This document shows positions 56,684-64,000 of a stretch of DNA of 64,000 nt, in pieces. The stretch lies in contig OZ025819.1 of the NCBI GenBank assembly GCA_964019425.1, forward strand, positions 62,001-126,000, given 5' to 3'. Made by a program: the position numbers and the translations under genes. The notes beneath the pieces were generated by a model that was given only the letters and a program-made list of their open reading frames with translations, was not told where the DNA came from and did no database searches. How positions within the stretch are numbered: position 1 is the stretch's first letter; each line of letters opens with the position of its first letter. The stretch comes from Flectonema sp. DT1601 (Eukaryota; Euglenozoa; Diplonemea; Diplonemida; Diplonemidae).

Positions 56684-57548
56684 AAAATACACACACAGCT
56701 TACAGTGTGTTCTTTGTGTATGTTTTCTTCAGGTGTGAGTAGTTTTTCTGTTCTTGCTCTTCAGGGAGGGCCTTAGCCAAAAGCTAACTGTCCAAATCTC
56801 ACCTAGTAATTCAACTCAGTCCTTGTCAGTTTTGACATCAAACCTGTAATGGTTTAATCATTACAGGTTATTTACTGAAATATTTGTTCTAAAAGTTGCT
56901 AAGTATTTCTCACTTAGAAATTTTTTATTTTTTTATTTTCAGCTTAATTAGCTACGAATTGTTTCTACTAAGTGTTTCTCACTTAGATTTTTTTTTTTGC
57001 TTTTCAGCTCCTTAAAAGCTGCTAAGTGTTGCTGCTAAGTGTTTCTCACTTAGAATCTTATTTTTATGTTCGTTTTCTATCCCTTCTCCTATCCCTTTTG
57101 TTCAAAATAAGCGGGAGGAAATTCTCTCATTCACGCTAAGATGCACTCTGAACTTTGATTTTTTGATCTGAGTGTGAGGGAATGACCTGTTAGTGCATTG
57201 GGCATAGGCTGGGCTGCAGTTTAGATGTCTTAGGTGTTAATAGGGGGTTCCTCTTAGCATTTTTCTTTGTTACCACCTTATGATTTTCTTGAAGAAAAAA
57301 AATAGAAGTCATAATGGTGCTTCCCTCTGGAAGGGTTGTAAGCCATGGTGTCCAACTAGATTAAAGGACAAGTCTGGGATAATCCCTGCCAGAGGGGCGA
57401 GTATTCTACCATGGTTGAAATACTCTGGCAACTGATCTTCAATTTTATGTTGTTTGTTAGCTGCTGGTGTATCTTGATTATGTGTTGATACTTGCATTTT
57501 TTTTTATTTGTAATCTTCTATTACAATCCTCTTTCTGTTCTGGTCTGT
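56684..57548 (-). repeat. 1.36-kb repeat unit, inverted, partial
   Basis: Begins at ATACACACACAGCTTACAG after the LINE end and runs to GGTCTGT, where satellite head 5 intervenes. It contains the CCTGTAATG/CATTACAGG stem and CTAAGTG hairpins. Confidence 0.93.
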
Positions 57549-57741
57549 GAATTTCGATAAAGTGGGAAGTAACGGACTGGGAGCTTTTGGCTCCTGCCCT
57601 ATTCCCGATGTAAACTTTCTTTTTATTTTTATTTTTTTTTAACAGGCCCAAAGGGCGACAATGATGGTTGCTGACCAAGGAATAATATTCAAATGAATTT
57701 TCGTTTCAAAGAAACGAACAGAATTAAGAGAGAGGCAGAGA

Positions 57742-57774
<33 letters not shown>

Positions 57775-57824
57775 GAAAAAAAAAAAAAAAAAAATGAAGA
57801 GGAAATAATCAAACATGAAAAAAA

Positions 57825-57860
<36 letters not shown>

Positions 57861-57976
57861 TAAAAAACGTTGTATGAAAAAGGAAAAAAAAGAAAAAAAA
57901 AAGACCAGAAAAGGAAAGAGAAAATGATAAGGTATAATATTATTGTGGGGATATGAGGGATAGCAGGGAGATGCTC
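57549..57976 (+). repeat. Satellite module head 5
   Basis: Starts GAATTTCGATAAAGTGGG within an inverted 1.36-kb unit, with the same hairpins and A-rich tracts as the other heads. Confidence 0.93.
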
Positions 57977-58117
57977 TTTTTTTTTTTTTTTTTTTTCTTA
58001 TTTATTATTTAAAAAAAGGAAACAGTCAGTTTAGCGTCTCGATCAGGACGGAAAATAGAAATTAATCGACATAGTTGATCGATAGAAAAAAAAAACAATG
58101 ATAACATTGTTTATTCA

Positions 58118-58149
<32 letters not shown>

Positions 58150-58579
58150 CTTTTTAATTGTTTTAAAGAAAAAACAATCAGTTTAGCGTCTTGACCAGGA
58201 CGGAAAATAGTAAGTAATCGACATAGTCGATCGATAAAAAAAAAAAAACAATGATAACATTGTTTATTCCTTTTTTTTTTTTTTTATTCTTTTTATTTAT
58301 TTTTAAAGAAAAAACAATCAGTTTAGCGTCCTGACCAGGACGGAAAATAGAAAGTAATCGACATAGTCGATCGATAAAAAAAACAATGATAACATTGTTT
58401 ATTCTTTTTTTTTTTTTATTTTAATTCTTTTTATTTATTTTTAAAAAGAAAAAAAATGGAAAATAGAAATTAGTCAACAAAGTCGAACGATAAAAAAAAA
58501 CAATGATAACATTGTTTATTCTTTTTTTTTTTTATTTTTTTTATATTCTTTTTTATTAATTTTGAAAAAAAAACAATCA
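57977..58579 (+). repeat. Short satellite array of module 5
   Basis: A few A and B monomers, ending at AAACAATCA where the host 1.36-kb unit resumes (CCTCATTTG). This is the only module in the window with both edges inside one identifiable host sequence: 1,031 bp inserted, about one host base lost, no clear target duplication. Confidence 0.9.
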
Positions 58580-61500
58580 CCTCATTTGTCTTGTTTAACT
58601 TCAGTTATATCCATTTTACTTTTTATTGTTTCCCATCTACTTTTTATTTTCTATTAGTTCTGGTCAGAAACTCCTGGGCAGCAAGAAGGAAAGTAGTTAA
58701 GTACTTCTGGGTGTTTGGCATCACCCCCCATAGTGAGCAAGTACAACAGGTAGCATTGGTAGTCTGTTGATCCTGAGTGATCCCAGCTACAGTTTTGTTT
58801 TTCTTTCTTTTTTTTAGAAGAAGATCAGGACATCCAAGCACTGCTGGATAGTTGCTGAATGCAGGGCCTGCCTGTGGCATTATAATAACAGGCTAAGTCA
58901 TTTGTAGTTCATAGTTTACCTTTGATTTTTATAACTTCACACAGGGTACTATGAACGATGAGAGATCCAGTGGGATCACTCAGGGTCTAGTAGAGACCAC
59001 CAATGTTGTGCGTTGATAGGCAAGGTGACCAACCTTGACATTCTTTCTTTTCTCTCCTGTTGTGACAAACACAAAATACACACACAGCTTACAGTGTGTT
59101 CTTTGTGTATGTTTTCTTCAGGTGTGAGTAGTTTTTCTGTTCTTGCTCTTCAGGGAGGGCCTTAGCCAAAAGCTAACTGTCCAAATCTCACCTGGTAATT
59201 CAACTCAGTCCTTGTCAGTTTTGACATCAAACCTGTAATGGTTTAATCATTACAGGTTATTTACTGAAATATTTGTTCTAAAAGTTGCTAAGTATTTCTC
59301 ACTTAGAAATTTTTTATTTTTTTATTTTCAGCTTAATTAGCTACGAATTGTTTCTACTAAGTGTTTCTCACTTAGATTTTTTTTTTTGCTTTTCAGCTCC
59401 TTAAAAGCTGCTAAGTGTTGCTGCTAAGTGTTTCTCACTTAGAATCTTATTTTTATGTTCGTTTTCTATCCCTTCTCCTATCCCTTTTGTTCAAAATAAG
59501 CGGGAGGAAATTCTCTCATTCACGCTAAGATGCACTCTGAACTTTGATTTTTTGATCTGAGTGTGAGGGAATGACCTGTTAGTGCATTGGGCATAGGCTG
59601 GGCTGCAGTTTAGATGTCTTAGGTGTTAATAGGGGGTTCCTCTTAGCATTTTTCTTTGTTACCACCTTATGATTTTCTTGAAGAAAAAAAATAGAAGTCA
59701 TAATGGTGCTTCCCTCTGGAAGGGTTGTAAGCCATGGTGTCCAACTAGATTAAAGGACAAGTCTGGGATAATCCCTGCCAGAGGGGCGAGTATTCTACCA
59801 TGGTTGAAATACTCTGGCAACTGATCTTCAATTTTATGTTGTTTGTTAGCTGCTGGTGTATCTTGATTATGTGTTGATACTTGCATTTTTTTTTATTTGT
59901 AATCTTCTATTACAATCCTCTTTCTGTTCTGGTCTGTTACCTCATTTGTCTTGTTTAACTTCAGTTATATCCATTTTACTTTTTATTGTTTCCCATCTAC
60001 TTTTTATTTTCTATTAGTTCTGGTCAGAAACTCCTGGGCAGCAAGAAGGAAAGTAGTTAAGTACTTCTGGGTGTTTGGCATCACCCCCCATAGTGAGCAA
60101 GTACAACAGGTAGCATTGGTAGTCTGTTGATCCTGAGTGATCCCAGCTACAGTTTTGTTTTTCTTTCTTTTTTTTAGAAGAAGATCAGGACATCCAAGCA
60201 CTGCTGGATAGTTGCTGAATGCAGGGCCTGCCTGTGGCATTATAATAACAGGCTAAGTCATTTGTAGTTCATAGTTTACCTTTGATTTTTATAACTTCAC
60301 ACAGGGTACTATGAACGATGAGAGATCCAGTGGGATCACTCAGGGTCTAGTAGAGACCACCAATGTTGTGCGTTGATAGGCAAGGTGACCAACCTTGACA
60401 TTCTTTCTTTTCTCTCCTGTTGTGACAAACACAAAATACACACACAGCTTACAGTGTGTTCTTTGTGTATGTTTTCTTCAGGTGTGAGTAGTTTTTCTGT
60501 TCTTGCTCTTCAGGGAGGGCCTTAGCCAAAAGCTAACTGTCCAAATCTCACCTGGTAATTCAACTCAGTCCTTGTCAGTTTTGACATCAAACCTGTAATG
60601 GTTTAATCATTACAGGTTATTTACTGAAATATTTGTTCTAAAAGTTGCTAAGTATTTCTCACTTAGAAATTTTTTATTTTTTTATTTTCAGCTTAATTAG
60701 CTACGAATTGTTTCTACTAAGTGTTTCTCACTTAGATTTTTTTTTTTGCTTTTCAGCTCCTTAAAAGCTGCTAAGTGTTGCTGCTAAGTGTTTCTCACTT
60801 AGAATCTTATTTTTATGTTCGTTTTCTATCCCTTCTCCTATCCCTTTTGTTCAAAATAAGCGGGAGGAAATTCTCTCATTCACGCTAAGATGCACTCTGA
60901 ACTTTGATTTTTTGATCTGAGTGTGAGGGAATGACCTGTTAGTGCATTGGGCATAGGCTGGGCTGCAGTTTAGATGTCTTAGGTGTTAATAGGGGGTTCC
61001 TCTTAGCATTTTTCTTTGTTACCACCTTATGATTTTCTTGAAGAAAAAAAATAGAAGTCATAATGGTGCTTCCCTCTGGAAGGGTTGTAAGCCATGGTGT
61101 CCAACTAGATTAAAGGACAAGTCTGGGATAATCCCTGCCAGAGGGGCGAGTATTCTACCATGGTTGAAATACTCTGGCAACTGATCTTCAATTTTATGTT
61201 GTTTGTTAGCTGCTGGTGTATCTTGATTATGTGTTGATACTTGCATTTTTTTTTATTTGTAATCTTCTATTACAATCCTCTTTCTGTTCTGGTCTGTTAC
61301 CTCATTTGTCTTGTTTAACTTCAGTTATATCCATTTTACTTTTTATTGTTTCCCATCTACTTTTTATTTTCTATTAGTTCTGGTCAGAAACTCCTGGGCA
61401 GCAAGAAGGAAAGTAGTTAAGTACTTCTGGGTGTTTGGCATCACCCCCCATAGTGAGCAAGTACAACAGGTAGCATTGGTAGTCTGTTGATCCTGAGTGA

Positions 61501-61925
61501 TCCCAGCTACAGTTTTGTTTTTCTTTCTTTTTTTTAGAAGAAGATCAGGACATCCAAGCACTGCTGGATAGTTGCTGAATGCAGGGCCTGCCTGTGGCAT
61601 TATAATAACAGGCTAAGTCATTTGTAGTTCATAGTTTACCTTTGATTTTTATAACTTCACACAGGGTACTATGAACGATGAGAGATCCAGTGGGATCACT
61701 CAGGGTCTAGTAGAGACCACCAATGTTGTGCGTTGATAGGCAAGGTGACCAACCTTGACATTCTTTCTTTTCTCTCCTGTTGTGACAAACACAAAATACA
61801 CACACAGCTTACAGTGTGTTCTTTGTGTATGTTTTCTTCAGGTGTGAGTAGTTTTTCTGTTCTTGCTCTTCAGGGAGGGCCTTAGCCAAAAGCTAACTGT
61901 CCAAATCTCACCTGGTAATTCAACT
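58580..61925 (-). repeat. 1.36-kb repeat units, inverted, ~2.5 tandem copies
   Basis: Exact 1,360-bp period: 58580-59939, 59940-61299 and a partial 61300-61925. The copies are essentially identical. With 56684-57548 this makes ~3.1 units before the satellite module split the first. The edge at 61925 joins the right inverted-repeat arm. Confidence 0.95.
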
Positions 61926-62113
61926 CACTTTGTTTATTTAGTTTTTTAGCTTATTTATTATTTATTGTTCGTTTTTGTTTGTATTATTTTATCGATTTGT
62001 TTATGTCCGTCAGATCATAACGTTAATCAGGTTAATTGTTAATTGTTAATTATAAATGGTCTAAACCCCAATCCAAGTTCCCAAGGCTTGGCATAGATTT
62101 GAGTGACGCCTTA

Positions 62114-62151
62114 CTGGCCTCCTCATCCTCTATGAGTGGTGAGGGGGCCAG
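62114..62151 (+). other. Strong hairpin in inverted-repeat arm
   Basis: CTGGCCTCCTCA pairs with TGAGGGGGCCAG over 12 positions, counting one T-G, around a 14-base loop. In the left arm the complementary strand is at 52947-52984. The T-G pair is favourable only in RNA read in the right-arm plus direction. Confidence 0.7.
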
Positions 62152-62394
62152 CAATGGTTTTTTTTTTTTTTTTTTTCTCTTATTTCTTTTTTTCTTTTTC
62201 TTTTACTCTAATATGAAATATTTTTGAACAAAATGTGATTATTAATTTAAAAAAAAAAAAAAAAATAAATAATGTAAATGAATAATAAAAAAAAAAAAAA
62301 AAAAAAATATGCCTTGGGAATACAACCAAAGCCCCAATTAATCGGTCCTTTCTTTTTCCTTCTTGTCAAGTGATCGCTCCACTCGTCGATCACC

Positions 62395-62804
62395 AAAACC
62401 GATTGTATTTATATCTGTTCTTTTCTCAACGATCGGCTATACCGATCATTTTTTTAAAATAATTGTTTTCTTCTTCTCGACGATCAGATCAAATTGATCG
62501 ACCTTTTTTTTTTTTTTTTTTTCCTTTATTCCTTCCATCCCTCCCGCTCCCCTAATTTTAAATAAAAACAAGATCAGCTCAGCTTGATCGTTAATCTTTT
62601 TTTCTTTTTTAATTTAAACTGATTGTATTTATATCTGTTTATTTTTCTCAACGATCGGCTATACCGATCAACCTTTAAAATAATTTCTTCTTCTCGACGA
62701 TCAGATCCAATTGATCAACCTTTTCTTTTTTTTTCCTCTATTCCTTCCATCCCTCCCGCTCCCCTATTTGTAATAAAAACAAGATCAGCTCAGCTTGATC
62801 GTTA
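62395..62804 (-). repeat. ~212-bp tandem repeats, two copies (right arm)
   Basis: Inverted counterpart of 52076-52715 with one fewer copy; GATCAGCTCAGCTTGATC marks each unit (about 62570 and 62785). Confidence 0.85.
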
Positions 62805-63130
62805 ATTTTTTTTCTTTCTTTTTTGTTGGTCCTAGTCAGGACCTTAAACTGACTAACCGGTCTTAATTTAAATAAGTGTTAACCTAGTTTCTCTTTTCCT
62901 TTTCATTTTCCTTTTAATACTCTCTATCTGGTCTGTTATGTCATATTTCTCAATTAATTTTATCATCCATTTTACTTTTCACTGTTTCCCATCTACATTT
63001 TATTTTCAAATAGTTACGGTCTGTTAAAAAAAAAAAAAAAGTTTAAATAAGTTAAATTGAACATGTTAACTCAATTCCTCAATTCTTCCGTCATGGTCAT
63101 GACATTCTTTTTCGTTTTTCTAATGCACAA

Positions 63131-63225
63131 GAGATACCATCACTCATGAGATACCAACGCACATACGAGATACCAGCACTCCAGAGATACCGACACGCTA
63201 GAGATACCAAGTCACTTGAGATACC
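63131..63225 (-). repeat. Iteron cluster, right arm: six GAGATACC copies
   Basis: Starts at 63131, 63148, 63167, 63184, 63201 and 63218 (spacing 17, 19, 17, 17, 17), the mirror image of the left-arm cluster. Confidence 0.85.
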
Positions 63226-63480
63226 TCCTTGTAAATTAATTCCCGGTATTTCAAATCTGAATTGATAGTGTCAACTCTGCTTGCTGCTCTTGTTCATGTG
63301 TTGTCTCCTGAAAGTGATCTTAACTCCTATAAGAAGAAAAAAAAAAAAAAAGAAATCAAAAAAAAAGAAGAATTTTCAAACGAAGTTATAACAACCCCTA
63401 CCACCCATTATGATCAATTCCGCTTGTTTTTTTTTTTTTTTTAAAAACAAATAAAACAAATAAAAAAAAAAAAATTATAA

Positions 63481-63869
63481 AAGATCAAACAATGTTATCA
63501 TTGTTTTTTTTTATCGATCGACTCTGTCGACTAATTTCTATTTTCCGTTTTTTTTCTTTAAAAAATAAATAAAAAGAATTTAAAAAAAAAAAAAAAAAAA
63601 GATTAAACAATGTTATCATTGTTTTTTTATCGATCGACTATGTCGATTACTTTCTATTTTCCGTCCTGGTCAAGACGCTAAACTGATTGTTTTTTTCAAA
63701 ATTAATAAAAAAGAATATAAAAAAAAAAATAAAAAAAAAAAAAGAATAAACAATGTTATCATTATTTTTTCTATCGTTCGACTTTGTCGACTAATTTCTA
63801 TTTTCCGTTTTTTTCTTTAAAAATAAATAAAAAGAATTTAAAAAACAAAAAAAGAATAAACAATGTTAT

Positions 63870-63904
<35 letters not shown>

Positions 63905-64000
63905 CGATCGACTATGTCGATCACTTTCTATTTTCCGTCCTGGTCAAGACGCTAAACTGATTGTTTTTTTTTTTCAAAATTAAAAAAGAATATAAAAAAA
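63481..64000 (-). repeat. Satellite array, inverted orientation, continuing past window edge
   Basis: A and B monomers as reverse complements, mirroring the array that ends at 51412. The inverted repeat therefore probably continues into satellite on both sides. Confidence 0.93.

Larger units (their letters stand above)
61926..63480 (-). repeat. Right arm of large inverted repeat
   Basis: Reverse complement of 51413-53171. It carries the hairpin at 62114-62151, two 212-bp repeats, the GGTCCTAGTCAGGACC stem-loop, six iterons (GAGATACC) and the GTGATCTTAACTCCT word. It is ~205 bp shorter than the left arm because it has one fewer 212-bp copy. No gene is visible. Confidence 0.92.

Noticed and set aside
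62036-62227. 63-codon frame in the right arm as a small gene
   Set aside because: It runs across the hairpin into a T run. It has no counterpart motif, and the hairpin explains the sequence better.

Overview
The window is eukaryotic DNA. It is AT-rich with long A and T runs, and it holds a eukaryote-wide TPR-family gene, a MULE, a piggyBac relic, an endonuclease-bearing LINE, a tyrosine-recombinase retroelement fossil and satellite arrays. No tRNA, rRNA or bacterial-type operon was recognised. The one clear host gene, a TTC39/Iml2-like protein on the minus strand at 1-1224, is open for 408 codons with no intron, which suggests an intron-poor lineage. The retroelement at 22-26 kb has the order gag, tyrosine recombinase, reverse transcriptase. 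That order is best known from VIPER elements of trypanosomatids, but I do not assign the organism.

Layout. (1) 1-2387: the TTC39-like gene, a short intergenic stretch and a MULE relic. (2) 2388-22170: a tandem array of ~3,992-bp units (four whole, one partial). Each whole unit carries an identical minus-strand gene for a 302-residue Arg/Gln-rich protein with a hydrophobic C-terminus. Unit 2 alone is interrupted by a complete-looking MULE with a 9-bp T target duplication, so the MULE arrived after the array was amplified. (3) 22171-26550: a broken VIPER-like fossil, itself hit by a 412-bp TA-flanked MITE. (4) 26551-32572: two copies of an unclassified TIR DNA transposon (ends TGAGGCGATCGGCAGGG) around a LINE fragment; the second copy is split by a 1.36-kb repeat unit.

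(5) 32603-51412: satellite country. Modules start with a ~400-bp head (GAATTTCGATA...) and continue as long arrays of ~120-bp monomers containing up to three stem-loops. They are interrupted by a piggyBac relic (36279-38019), a zinc-finger LINE-like fragment (39456-40010), a truncated RLE-type LINE (44367-46443) and 1.36-kb repeat units (46444-48413). (6) 51413-63480: a large inverted repeat. Its arms carry six GGTATCTC iterons, a strong hairpin and 212-bp repeats related in structure to the satellite. Its middle carries the 3' half of the LINE (zinc knuckle, restriction-like endonuclease, coiled-coil tail) and ~3.1 tandem copies of the 1.36-kb unit, one of them split by another satellite module. 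(7) 63481-64000: the satellite resumes in inverted orientation.

The most unusual content is the head-plus-satellite module, which behaves like a mobile element whose body is a structured tandem repeat. Next come the long coiled-coil tail on the LINE protein, the iteron-bearing inverted repeat, and the homogenised array of an unknown membrane protein. Long palindromes and tandem arrays are also where assemblies fail, so long-read support should be checked first.
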